DNA of 64,000 nucleotides from NCBI RefSeq assembly GCF_014647875.1, contig NZ_BMQA01000007.1:1-64000 (forward strand), written 5' to 3'. Origin of the DNA: Streptomyces brasiliensis (GTDB taxonomy: Bacteria; Actinomycetota; Actinomycetes; Streptomycetales; Streptomycetaceae). A program made the position numbers and the translations under genes. The stretch's first letter is position 1; the number at the start of each line of letters is the position of its first letter. The notes beneath the pieces were generated by a model, which did not search any database, was not told the DNA's origin, and was given only the letters and a program-made list of their open reading frames with translations. Shown here piece by piece: positions 1-8,346 of the stretch.

Positions 1-1
1 C

Positions 2-1819
2 TGGGTCACCTTCGCCGGTGACAAGTACGACTGGGTGTCGTGGCAGACGTACACGATGGTGGCCGGTTCGATCGTCCTCGGTCTGCTCTTCCTGCTCGTC
101 GAGTCCAAGGCCAGCCAGCCGATCATCCCGCTGCGCCTGTTCCGCAACCGCACCATCACCCTGTCGTCGCTCGCCTCGCTCTTCGTGGGCATCGCGATGT
201 TCAGCGGCACCGTCTTCTTCGCCCAGTACTTCCAGCTGGCGCGGGACAAGTCCCCGACGATGTCCGGCGTCCTGACGATCCCGATGATCGGCGGTCTGTT
301 CGTCTCCTCCACGGTCTCCGGCCAGATCATCACCCGGACCGGCAAGTGGAAGGCATGGCTGGTCAGCGGCGGCGTCCTGGTGACGGCCGGCCTGGGTCTG
401 CTGGGCACCATCCGGTACGACACCGACTACTGGAAGATGGCCATCTTCATGGCGATGCTGGGTCTCGGCATAGGCATGATGATGCAGAACCTGGTGCTGT
501 GCACGCAGAACCAGGTCGCGCCCTCCGACCTCGGCTCGGCCAGCTCCACGGTCACCTTCTTCCGCTCCCTGGGCGGTGCGATCGGCGTCTCCGCGCTCGG
601 CGCGGTGATGGCCAACCGGATCACCCACTACGTCAAGGACGGCCTCGCCGACCTCGGCCCCAAGTACGCGCACCTCGCCTCCGGTTCGGGCTCCGGCGGC
701 TCCATCCCGGACATGAACAAGCTGCCCGCGCCGCTGCGCACGGTCCTGGAGAGCGCCTACGGCCACGGCATCGCCGACGTCTTCTTCATCGCCGGCTGCC
801 TGGCGGCGGTCGCCTTCCTGATCACGCTGTTCATCAAGGAGGTCCCGCTGCGCACCTCGGGCGCGCTCGCCCAGGCCGCGGAGGAGAAGGCGGCGGAGGA
901 GGCGGCGGCCGAGTCCGCGCCGGAGACGGCCGAGCAGCCGGTGCCGAGCTGGGCGACCGCCGTGGTGAACCCGTCGGAAGGCGACGGCACCGAGGCCGCC
1001 GCCACCCGGCAGCTCACCGCCGTGGCCACCCTGCCCACCCCCGAGCGGTCCGCGTCCGGCGGCGTCCCGGTCCACGGCTTCGTCCGCGGTGCCGAGAGCT
1101 CCCCGGTCGGCGGGGCCGCGGTCACACTCATCTCCCTCACCGGCCGCCAGCTGGGCCGCTCGGTCGCCCAGGCCGACGGCTCCTACACGATGGAGGCGCC
1201 CGGCACGGGCACCTACGTCCTGATCGCCTCCGCCGACAGCTTCCAGCCGCAGGCGTCCACGATCGTCGTGGGCCAGGACCCGGTGTCGTTCGACATCCTG
1301 CTCAGCGGCACCAGCGGGCTGAGCGGTGTCGTCCGGGGTGCCGGAAACGCGCTGCCGGTCAAGGACGCGATGGTGATCGTCACCGACGTGCGCGGCGATC
1401 TGCTGGCCACCGGGAACACCGGTGAGCAGGGCGAGTTCGCCTTCGCCGAACTGGTGCCGGGCGCGGTGACCGTCGCGGTGAACGCGGCCGGCTTCCGCCC
1501 GCGCGCCCTGCCCGTCGAGATCAGCACCACCGGGGTCACCCGGATCGAGGTCGACCTGGACGCCGGCGCCCAGCTCCAGGGTGTCGTACGGGCCCCGCAC
1601 GGGCCGCTGGCCGACGCCCGCGTGACCCTCGTGGACGCGGCGGGCAACGTGGTCGGCACGTCCACCACCGGCACGGACGGGGCGTACGCCTTCACCGACC
1701 TGAACAGCGGTGAGTACACGGTCATCGCGACCGGCTACCCGCCGGTGGCGACGGCCCTGACCGTCTCCGGCACCGGAGTCGACGGCCACGACATCGAACT
1801 CGCCCACCCCGGCGAGTAG
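2..1819 (+). CDS. MFS drug exporter (DHA2-like) with C-terminal carboxypeptidase-regulatory-like repeats, 5' partial
   Basis: The reading frame is open from base 2, so the start lies outside the window and 605 residues are visible. The first ~270 form hydrophobic helices of the second half of a 14-TM exporter (ending near LITLFIKEVPL). After an Ala/Glu-rich linker come three repeats of a transthyretin/carboxypeptidase-regulatory-like beta-sandwich, each with a 'G.V.....PV..A.V.L....G......T...G.Y....L..G.Y.V...A.GF' pattern (roughly 345-420, 425-505, 510-590). Such domains normally bind or display at the cell surface, so a transporter-linked tail is unusual. Family knowledge suggests proton-driven efflux of hydrophobic drugs; the substrate is unknown. 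The YceI gene downstream carries the same repeat, suggesting a shared unit. Confidence 0.9.
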   Translation, partial: WVTFAGDKYDWVSWQTYTMVAGSIVLGLLFLLVESKASQPIIPLRLFRNRTITLSSLASLFVGIAMFSGTVFFAQYFQLARDKSPTMSGVLTIPMIGGLFVSSTVSGQIITRTGKWKAWLVSGGVLVTAGLGLLGTIRYDTDYWKMAIFMAMLGLGIGMMMQNLVLCTQNQVAPSDLGSASSTVTFFRSLGGAIGVSALGAVMANRITHYVKDGLADLGPKYAHLASGSGSGGSIPDMNKLPAPLRTVLESAYGHGIADVFFIAGCLAAVAFLITLFIKEVPLRTSGALAQAAEEKAAEEAAAESAPETAEQPVPSWATAVVNPSEGDGTEAAATRQLTAVATLPTPERSASGGVPVHGFVRGAESSPVGGAAVTLISLTGRQLGRSVAQADGSYTMEAPGTGTYVLIASADSFQPQASTIVVGQDPVSFDILLSGTSGLSGVVRGAGNALPVKDAMVIVTDVRGDLLATGNTGEQGEFAFAELVPGAVTVAVNAAGFRPRALPVEISTTGVTRIEVDLDAGAQLQGVVRAPHGPLADARVTLVDAAGNVVGTSTTGTDGAYAFTDLNSGEYTVIATGYPPVATALTVSGTGVDGHDIELAHPGE

Positions 1820-1944
1820 TTCGGCCCCGGCCCGTGGCGGGCGCGCTCCTACGGACGGCGCGCGTGCCACGGGCCGGTCTGCTTCACCCGACCACTTTGC
1901 AAGGCTTTTCGAAGCCATCCATGGCTTTTGAGGGAGAAAACGGG

Positions 1945-2766
1945 ATGGGACTGACCGCGAGGATTCAGACCCGGGACGGATGGGCCGTGTCGCACGCGGT
2001 CGTCACCGTGACCGACACGACGGGCCGGCAGGTGCTGCGCGCCGAGGCCGACGCGGAGGGGGCCGTCCGCGACGCGACCCAGCTGGTCCCCGGGGCGTAC
2101 ACGGTGATCATCATGGCCGTCGGGTTCGCGCCCGCCGCCGCCGGAGCGATCGTCACCGCGAGCGGCCGCGCCGAGATCGGCACGGTGACGCTGGCCCGGC
2201 AGGGCGGCACCGAGTTGCCCCCGCCCGGCCCGTGGACCGTCGACCCGGCCCACTCCACGGTCGGCGCCGTCGCCCAGCACCTGGGCATCTCCAGCGTCCG
2301 CGGCCGGTTCACGGACTTCGCCGCCACGATCGAGATCGCGCCCGACGACATCACCAAGTCCCGGGTGGAGGCGGTGATCCGGGCCGCGTCCATCGACACG
2401 GGCACCGCCATGCGCGACACCCATCTGCGCTCGGCCGACTTCCTCGACGTCGAACGGCATCCCGAGATCACCTACCGCTCGACGGGCCTGACCGCGTCCG
2501 GCGCCGACCACTGGACGGTCCACGGCGAACTCGCGATGCACGGCGTCGTACGGCCGGTCGACCTCGATCTCGCCTACCTCGGCACCGGCGCCGACGCCTG
2601 GGGCGGCACGCGCGCCGCGTTCCGCGCGACGGCCGAGCTGCGCCGCGACGACTTCGCCATGAACTACAACCAGATCGTCCAGGCCGGCATCGCCGCCATC
2701 GGTACGACCCTCAAGGTCGAACTGGACATCCAGGCGGTCCAGGGCGAGACACTGCCGCAAGGGTAG
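1945..2766 (+). CDS. YceI family protein with N-terminal carboxypeptidase-regulatory-like domain
   Basis: The 273-residue product has two parts. Residues ~1-80 form a carboxypeptidase-regulatory-like repeat (VTVTDTTGRQVLRAEADAEG, then 'PGAYTVIIMAVGFAP'). Residues ~95-270 match YceI, a lipocalin-like barrel binding isoprenoid-type lipids: 'WTVDPAHSTVGAVAQHLGIS', 'VRGRFTDFAATIEI', 'HLRSADFLDVERHPEITYRS' and 'GTTLKVELDIQA'. I chose ATG 1945 because GAGGGAG lies 8 nt upstream; in-frame alternatives at 1834 and 1921 lack this. There is no signal peptide, so it is probably cytoplasmic. It follows the exporter by 125 nt and shares its beta-sandwich domain; a link between lipid or quinone binding and export is inference. 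Confidence 0.85.
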   Translation: MGLTARIQTRDGWAVSHAVVTVTDTTGRQVLRAEADAEGAVRDATQLVPGAYTVIIMAVGFAPAAAGAIVTASGRAEIGTVTLARQGGTELPPPGPWTVDPAHSTVGAVAQHLGISSVRGRFTDFAATIEIAPDDITKSRVEAVIRAASIDTGTAMRDTHLRSADFLDVERHPEITYRSTGLTASGADHWTVHGELAMHGVVRPVDLDLAYLGTGADAWGGTRAAFRATAELRRDDFAMNYNQIVQAGIAAIGTTLKVELDIQAVQGETLPQG

Positions 2767-2815
2767 GCCCACCAGGGTCAGCCACAGCCGGGCCCGCTGC
2801 CCCTAGGCTGCCTCC

Positions 2816-3286
2816 ATGGCACCGAACATCGCGACGAACACCTCCGTCTCCCTCGACGAGCTGCTGGACTTCGTACGGCCCCGCCACCGCGCCATCCTGC
2901 TCACCCGACGGGCCGACGGCGGCCCCCAGGGATCGCCGCTGACCTGCGGGGTCGACGACTCGGGCCGGATCGTGGTCTCCACCTACCCGGAGCGCGCCAA
3001 GACCCGCAACGCCAAGCGCGACCCGCGGGTCAGCCTGCTCGTGCTGAGCGACGACTGGAACGGACCCTGGGTCCAGATCGACGGCACGTCGGAGGTCATC
3101 GACTCCCCCGACTCGGTGGAACCACTGGTCGAGTACTACCGGAACATCGCCGGTGAGCACCCGGACTGGGACGAGTACCGGGAGGCGATGATCAAGCAGG
3201 GCAAGTCCATCATCCGGGTGACGCCGGAGCGCTGGGGTCCGGTGGCCACGGGTGGTTTTCCGGCGCGGCTGGTCTCCGGGGAGTAG
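2816..3286 (+). CDS. PPOX-class F420-dependent oxidoreductase
   Basis: The 156-residue protein is the usual length for the split beta-barrel flavin/deazaflavin family: 'RHRAILLTRRADGGPQGSPL', 'VVSTYPERAKTRNAKRDPRV' and 'WVQIDGTSEVIDSPD'. Members reduce small substrates with F420H2 or bind FMN as dimers in the cytoplasm. It is monocistronic and convergent with the TetR gene, with only 7 nt between stop codons. F420 rather than FMN is assigned from actinobacterial relatives, not from a residue I can point to. Confidence 0.88.
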   Translation: MAPNIATNTSVSLDELLDFVRPRHRAILLTRRADGGPQGSPLTCGVDDSGRIVVSTYPERAKTRNAKRDPRVSLLVLSDDWNGPWVQIDGTSEVIDSPDSVEPLVEYYRNIAGEHPDWDEYREAMIKQGKSIIRVTPERWGPVATGGFPARLVSGE

Positions 3287-3293
3287 CCGTTCC

Positions 3294-4061
3294 TCAAGCG
3301 CGGGTGGTGCGAGCCACCATCGCCTCGATGCCGGCCACCAGGAGTTCGAGGGCGAAGGCGAAGTCACGGTCCAGCATCTCCTGGACCGTGTCACCGCCGC
3401 GGGCCGCCATGATCTCGGCGGACTCCTGGACGGCGGCGGCGGTCTCGGGGGCTTCGGTCACCGCGCTCATCGCGGTGTGGAAGTACTCGTCCGGGGTCAT
3501 GTCCGCCGCCGCGACCCGGGCGGCGAAGTGGCCCTCGATCGTGCCGTAGCCGTACACGAACTGGAAGACGGCCGAGATGGCGCCCGTGATGCCGTGCGCG
3601 GGCAGTCCGGTACGACGGATCACCTGCTGCACCCACCTGGAGAACGTGAGCGAGTTGGGCCCGATGTTGAGATAACGCCCGGCGAGCGGCGAGAGCCAGG
3701 GGTGCCGCACGAGCAGCCCCCGGTACTCCCGGGCCAGTGCGCGCAGCTGCTCCCGCCAGTCCCCACCGCCCGCCTCGGCGTCGGGCAGCCGCAGTTCGCC
3801 GTAGGCGGCGTCCAGGGCGAGTTCGAGCAGGTCGTCCTTGGTGTCGACGTACCAGTACACGGACATGGCGGTCACGTTCAGCTCACCGGCCAGCCGCCGC
3901 ATGGAGAACCGGTCGAGTCCCTCGGTGTCCAGCAGCCGCACGGTCGCGTCGGTGATCCGGTTCCGGTCCAGCCCGGAGGGCTGTCCACCACGTGTGCGCC
4001 GACGGGCCTTCTCCCGCAACCACACACTGACGCGCACCGCGTCCGGCTCCACCGCGTTCAC
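3294..4061 (-). CDS. TetR family regulator
   Basis: The 255-residue product has the TetR DNA-binding domain at ~32-80 ('ITDATVRLLDTEGLDRFSMR', then 'RLAGELNVTAMSVYWYVDTK') and a ligand domain resembling the TetR_C class of tetracycline-type repressors. The GTG start at 4061 is 2 nt from the stop of the upstream GntR gene, so the two are probably co-translated. Its target is not evident; the neighbouring F420 enzyme is convergent and an unlikely simple target. Confidence 0.88.
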   Translation of the reverse strand: MNAVEPDAVRVSVWLREKARRRTRGGQPSGLDRNRITDATVRLLDTEGLDRFSMRRLAGELNVTAMSVYWYVDTKDDLLELALDAAYGELRLPDAEAGGGDWREQLRALAREYRGLLVRHPWLSPLAGRYLNIGPNSLTFSRWVQQVIRRTGLPAHGITGAISAVFQFVYGYGTIEGHFAARVAAADMTPDEYFHTAMSAVTEAPETAAAVQESAEIMAARGGDTVQEMLDRDFAFALELLVAGIEAMVARTTRA

Positions 4062-4063
4062 TG

Positions 4064-4333
4064 TCAGCTGTCCGCGGTGGGCACAGGGTCGACGACATGG
4101 CTGCCGCGGCCGGACCAGGTGACGATCAGGCCCTCGTCGCGCAGGGCGGCCACTGCCCGCTGAACGGTCGAGGCCGCGACATCGAACTCCGTCGCGACCG
4201 CCAGCACGGACGGCATGCGGGATCCGGGCGGGTACGTGCCGGAACGGATGCGGGCACGCAGGATGTCGAGGATCTGCGGATAGACGGGCTGCGTGCGGTC
4301 GACCATGAGGGCAAGCGTGCGACCCGACGACAT
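4064..4333 (-). CDS. Short GntR family regulator
   Basis: A winged helix-turn-helix fills almost all of this ~89-residue protein: 'QPVYPQILDILRARIRSGTY', 'PPGSRMPSVLAVATEFDVAA' and 'STVQRAVAALRDEGLI'. There is no effector domain, so it may act as a bare DNA-binding protein or be a shortened GntR. The start is uncertain: ATG 4333 (MSSGRTLAL...) or ATG 4306 (MVDRTQ...), and neither has a strong ribosome site. It leads an operon with the TetR gene. Confidence 0.75.
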   Translation of the reverse strand: MSSGRTLALMVDRTQPVYPQILDILRARIRSGTYPPGSRMPSVLAVATEFDVAASTVQRAVAALRDEGLIVTWSGRGSHVVDPVPTADS

Positions 4334-4462
4334 TACGCGCATCCGGGGATTCGACCTACCGAGGATTCGACCTTTCGAGTACGCTGGATGGGCAATGGAA
4401 AGCGCCCCCTGAGAAGCCGGGCAGGGCTGCGTCAGGGGGCTGAGACACGAAGGGCGTGTCCT

Positions 4463-4747
4463 ATGTCCGACCTTATCGACGCCGGCCGGGACCCCTACAA
4501 CGGGAAGCGTGTCCTGGTCCAGCGTGGCGGGGTGCTGGAATTCGCCGCCAACACCGCCGTACTCGAATCCGCGACCGCGCTCCTCGGTGTCGTCGACGCG
4601 GTGCTGGCAGCCGAGGACCAACTCCGCGCCGATGAACTCGCCGTGTGGCTGCGGCCCACCGTCGATCTGTTGCGCGACGTCACGGCGGTCGCCGCCCGGT
4701 ACGTGGACGACGACCCGCGCGTCAGCTTCCCGCGGCCTCCTGCGTGA
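4463..4747 (+). CDS. Hypothetical protein (94 aa)
   Basis: I do not recognise this protein. It begins MSDLIDAGRDPYNGKRVLVQ and continues with helical, Leu/Ala-rich sequence (VLESATALLGVVDAVLAAED). There is no membrane segment or signal. It starts 130 nt from the divergent GntR gene and its last 26 nt overlap the 3' end of the convergent GT39 gene. The frame, GC pattern and plausible start support a real gene. Confidence 0.6.
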   Translation: MSDLIDAGRDPYNGKRVLVQRGGVLEFAANTAVLESATALLGVVDAVLAAEDQLRADELAVWLRPTVDLLRDVTAVAARYVDDDPRVSFPRPPA

Positions 4748-6911
4748 GGTCGTAGAACGTGGCCGAACCGACCGTCACCTTCTTGAAGTTGCTCTGCACC
4801 CAGGAGGTGATCTGCGACGACGTGCCGCCGTCGCTGCCGCCCATGCCTCCGCCCATGCCGCCACCGGAGACGAAGTAGTGGATCTTTCCTTCCGCCACGT
4901 ACTTCTTGAACTGGGCCAACGTCGGTGACGGATCCGTGCCGTTGAAGCCGCCGATCGCCATCACCGGTTCCCCGGTCGTGAGTTGGTAGCTCGCGGCGTT
5001 CTGGGAGCCGATGGACGCGGCGACCCAGGTGTAGTCCCCGGCATTCGACTTCAGGAGATTCTTCGCCTCGGCCGAGACGCTGGCGCCGTCGAGCAGGCCG
5101 CCGGCGCCACCGGCTCCGCCGCCCATCCGGCCGCCCTCCCCGATGAGACCACCACCCGGGAAGCCGTTGCCGTTCCCCTGGTCCGGTGTCGTGCCGTTCT
5201 GCTGGTTCTGACCGGGCAGGCCTCCGCCGGGCAGGCCGTTGCCGGTCCCCTGCTGCCCGTTCTGGCCCGGCAGGCCTCCGCCGAAGCCGCCGCGCATCCC
5301 GCCGCCGGCCCCGCCGGGTCCGCCAGGTCCGCCCCCGAACCCCATCGTGCTCGCCCCTGCCGGGCCCGCCGTCGGGATGGAACCCGTGTGTGCGGAGTCG
5401 ACCGTGCTCAGCGTGTACGCCGTCGGGCCGGCCAGTGCCGCCACCAGGGCCGCCGCCGCTGCCCCGAGGGCCAGTCGCCGCGGAACCCGGCCCGCGAAGA
5501 CCAGGCCCAGCGCGGCCACCAGGCCTCCGATCAGGACCAGCCACTTCAGCCAGGGGAGATAGTCCGGTGTGCGGTTGAGCAGGGCGTAGCCCCAGGCCGC
5601 CGCCGCCACGGCCGACGCGGCCAGGGTGATCGACGCCCACGTCTCGCCGCGCTTCTCCCACAGCAGGCCGGCGCCCATGCCGATCACGGCCGCCACGTAG
5701 GGCGCGAGGGCCACCGTGTAGTACTGGTGGAAGATGCCCGCCATATAGCTGAAGACGGCCATCGTGATCACCAGGGAACCGCCCCAGGCCAGGAACGAGG
5801 CTCGGGTGACGGACGTACGGCTCGCCCTGCGCGTCGCCCACAGGGCCCCCACCAGCAGGATCAGCGCCGCCGGGATCAGCCAGGAGATCTGGCTGCCGAT
5901 CTCGGAGTTGAACATCCGGTCCCAGCCGGTCGTCCCCCAGTTGCCGCCGCCGTTGCCGCCGGCCCCGCCGCCCCCGACGCTGCCGGTCTCGTCGCCGCTG
6001 ATGCGTCCGAGGCCGTTGTAGCCGAAGGTCAGCTCCAGGAAGCTGTTGTTCTGCGAGCCGCCGACATAGGGGCGGGAGGAGGCCGGCCACAGCTCCACGA
6101 CCGCGACCCACCAGCCGCCCGACACGACCAACGCGAGAGTCGCCACGCCGAGTTGAGCGAGCCGCCTACGCAGCCGTACCGGGCCGCAGACCGCGTAGAC
6201 CAGCGCCAGTGGCGGCAGGATCAGGAAGGCCTGCAAGGTCTTGGCCAGGAACGCGAAGCCGATCGCGGCTCCCGCCCACACCAGCCACCGCGTGCGCCCG
6301 TCCTCCACCGCCCGGACGACGAAGTAGCAGGCCAGCGCCATCAGCAGCGCCAGCATCGCGTCCGGGTTGTTGAACCGGAACATCAGCGCGGCCACCGGGG
6401 TGAGCGCGAGCACCGCGCCCGCGATCAGACCGGCCGGCGGGCCGAACCGGCGCCGTACGGCCGCGTACACCACCGCGACCGTGCCGACGCCCATGAGGAC
6501 CTCGGGGGTGAGGACCGCCCAGGAGTTCAGGCCGAAGACCCGCACCGACAGCTCCATCGGCCACAGGAAGACCGAGGGCTTGTCGACGGTGATCGCGTTG
6601 CCTCCGTCCAGCGAGCCGAAGAAGAACGCCTTCCAGGAGGTGCTGCCCGCCTGGACGGCCGCCGAGTAGAAGGAGTTGGCGTAGCCGGACGCGCTCAGGT
6701 TGTAGAGGTAGAGCAGCGCGGTGGTGAGGAGCAGGGCCAGGAGGGCGGGGCGGGCCCAGCGCGGGTCCTCCGGACGGCCGCGCCACAGGGGCCGTACCAG
6801 CGGCTGCCGGGGCTCACCCGACCCGGGGGCATGTCGTCGTCCTGGGGGAGCGGGCGGGCCCCAGTCGCTGGGCCCGGTCTGCTGGGTCGGCCGGTCGTAG
6901 TGGGTGGTCAT
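4722..6911 (-). CDS. GT39/ArnT-like membrane glycosyltransferase with Gly-rich extracellular tail
   Basis: This 729-residue GT-C protein transfers a sugar from a polyprenyl-phosphate donor outside the membrane. After a ~60-residue Pro-rich cytoplasmic tail come about 12 hydrophobic helices. The first loop has 'SLDGGNAITVDKPSVFLWPM', the typical ArnT/PMT-like acidic loop, and a later one has 'FRFNNPDAMLALLMALACYF'. Residues ~525-620 are a Gly/Asn/Gln-rich low-complexity stretch with PGG and MGG repeats, then a ~100-residue soluble domain ends in FYDLTQEAAGS. Its ATG overlaps the stop of the GT2-GtrA gene by 4 nt (ATGA). The upstream partner probably makes or flips the polyprenyl sugar and this enzyme uses it. 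The acceptor is unknown. Confidence 0.87.
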   Translation of the reverse strand: MTTHYDRPTQQTGPSDWGPPAPPGRRHAPGSGEPRQPLVRPLWRGRPEDPRWARPALLALLLTTALLYLYNLSASGYANSFYSAAVQAGSTSWKAFFFGSLDGGNAITVDKPSVFLWPMELSVRVFGLNSWAVLTPEVLMGVGTVAVVYAAVRRRFGPPAGLIAGAVLALTPVAALMFRFNNPDAMLALLMALACYFVVRAVEDGRTRWLVWAGAAIGFAFLAKTLQAFLILPPLALVYAVCGPVRLRRRLAQLGVATLALVVSGGWWVAVVELWPASSRPYVGGSQNNSFLELTFGYNGLGRISGDETGSVGGGGAGGNGGGNWGTTGWDRMFNSEIGSQISWLIPAALILLVGALWATRRASRTSVTRASFLAWGGSLVITMAVFSYMAGIFHQYYTVALAPYVAAVIGMGAGLLWEKRGETWASITLAASAVAAAAWGYALLNRTPDYLPWLKWLVLIGGLVAALGLVFAGRVPRRLALGAAAAALVAALAGPTAYTLSTVDSAHTGSIPTAGPAGASTMGFGGGPGGPGGAGGGMRGGFGGGLPGQNGQQGTGNGLPGGGLPGQNQQNGTTPDQGNGNGFPGGGLIGEGGRMGGGAGGAGGLLDGASVSAEAKNLLKSNAGDYTWVAASIGSQNAASYQLTTGEPVMAIGGFNGTDPSPTLAQFKKYVAEGKIHYFVSGGGMGGGMGGSDGGTSSQITSWVQSNFKKVTVGSATFYDLTQEAAGS

Positions 6912-8332
6912 CGGGAGTCCCCCGGGTCGGTGTCGTGAGGGCGCACCGGCTGCAGCCGCAGGGTGGCGTCCCTCCAGGCGACGTCCGCGGCCTCACCGGC
7001 GCGGAACTGGGTGGTGCGGTACGGCTGATACGGCTGCTGGTGCGTGCCCGCGGTCGTGTACGTCGGCGAGGACAGAACCGGCTCCTCGCCCTCCCGCCGC
7101 TCCGGGAACACCCAGGCACGGAAGAGCAGGAAGCGCAGCACCGTGGCCGCGAGGTTGGCGGCGATGAGCACCGCCAGTTCGGTGGAGTGCGCGGGACTGC
7201 CGGCGGCCGCGTTCAGCGCGGCGAGCGAGCCGCCGGTCAGCGCGAGACCGATGCCGAAGACGACCAGGCCCTGCGCCTGGTGCCGTACGGCGCCGCCCCG
7301 GCCGCGCACCCCGAAGGTCAGCCGGCGGTTGGCCGCCGTGTTGGCGACGGCCGAGACCAGCAGCGCGAGGGCGTTGGCGATCTGCGAGCCGGTGAACTGC
7401 CGGAAGCCGCTGTAGAGGAGGAGGTAGAAGAGGGTGGACAGGCCGCCCACGACGCAGAAGCCGACCAGTTGCCGGGCCAGGCCCCGCGGCACGTCCTTGA
7501 TCTCGCGGTCGCGCGGGTCGTCACCGAACGGCCGGGTCAGCCGGTCCAGCGGCAGCGAACCGGTGGCCAGCGCCCGGCCCATCCGCCACACGCCCTTGAG
7601 GTCGTCGGTCGCCGTCTTCACGATGTGCACCGTCGAGTCCGGGTCGTCGACCCAGTCGACCGGCACCTCGTGGATGCGCAGCCCGGCCCGCTCGGCGAGC
7701 ACCAGCATCTCGGTGTCGAAGAACCAGCCGGTGTCCTCGACGAGCGGCAGCAGCACCTCAGCGACGTCGCGCCGGATGGCCTTGAACCCGCACTGCGCGT
7801 CCGAGAAGCGGGCCTGGAGCGAGCCGCGCAGGATGAGGTTGTACGAGCGGCTGATCAACTCCCGCTTGGCACCGCGCACCACCCGCGAACTCCGGCTGAG
7901 ACGGGAGCCGATCGCCAGGTCCGAGTGGCCCGAGATCAGCGGCGCCACCAGCGGCAGCAGGGCGTTGAGGTCGGTGGACAGGTCGACGTCCATGTACGCG
8001 AGGACCGGGGCGTCCGAGGACGACCAGACGGTCCGCAGCGCCCGGCCGCGGCCCTTCTGCTCGAGCCGGTACGACCGCACCTCGGCGATCTCCGCGTCCA
8101 GTCGCGCCGCGGCCAGCGGGGTGGAGTCCGTGGACGCGTTGTCCGCGATCGTGATGCGGAACGGGTACGGGAAGGTGCGCCGCAGGTGCTCGTGCAGTCC
8201 GCGCACGCAGGGTCCGAGGTCCTTCTCCTCGTTGTAGACGGGGATCACGACGTCCAGGACTGGCGTACCGGCGGCGCCGGCCGGGAGGTGCTCCCGCGCC
8301 GGCAGGGTGCCGGGAGAAGAGTCGGTTTGCAT
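6908..8332 (-). CDS. Bifunctional GT2 glycosyltransferase / GtrA flippase-like protein
   Basis: The 474-residue product joins a DPM1-like GT2 domain (residues ~25-260: 'VVIPVYNEEKDLGPCV', 'ITIADNASTDSTPLAA', DxD-type 'MDVDLSTDLNALLPL') to a C-terminal four-helix GtrA domain (~330-450: 'LVGFCVVGGLSTLFYLLLYS', 'ANTAANRRLTFGVRG'). Known relatives make polyprenyl-phosphate sugars and help move them across the membrane. I start it at ATG 8332 (MQTDSSPGTL), 14 nt after the kinase stop; longer forms run into the kinase gene. It sits between the sensor pair and the GT39 transferase in one operon. Confidence 0.88.
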   Translation of the reverse strand: MQTDSSPGTLPAREHLPAGAAGTPVLDVVIPVYNEEKDLGPCVRGLHEHLRRTFPYPFRITIADNASTDSTPLAAARLDAEIAEVRSYRLEQKGRGRALRTVWSSSDAPVLAYMDVDLSTDLNALLPLVAPLISGHSDLAIGSRLSRSSRVVRGAKRELISRSYNLILRGSLQARFSDAQCGFKAIRRDVAEVLLPLVEDTGWFFDTEMLVLAERAGLRIHEVPVDWVDDPDSTVHIVKTATDDLKGVWRMGRALATGSLPLDRLTRPFGDDPRDREIKDVPRGLARQLVGFCVVGGLSTLFYLLLYSGFRQFTGSQIANALALLVSAVANTAANRRLTFGVRGRGGAVRHQAQGLVVFGIGLALTGGSLAALNAAAGSPAHSTELAVLIAANLAATVLRFLLFRAWVFPERREGEEPVLSSPTYTTAGTHQQPYQPYRTTQFRAGEAADVAWRDATLRLQPVRPHDTDPGDSR

Positions 8333-8346
8333 GGAACCGACTGTTG

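Noticed and set aside
1849..2772. Long minus-strand frame opposite the YceI gene
   Set aside because: Shadow of high-GC third positions; composition is Gly/Arg/Asp-rich with no fold, while the plus strand has clear YceI motifs.
4983..6938. 651-codon plus-strand frame opposite the GT39 gene
   Set aside because: Antisense to a well-supported membrane enzyme; its translation is Arg/Gly/Gln-rich low complexity.
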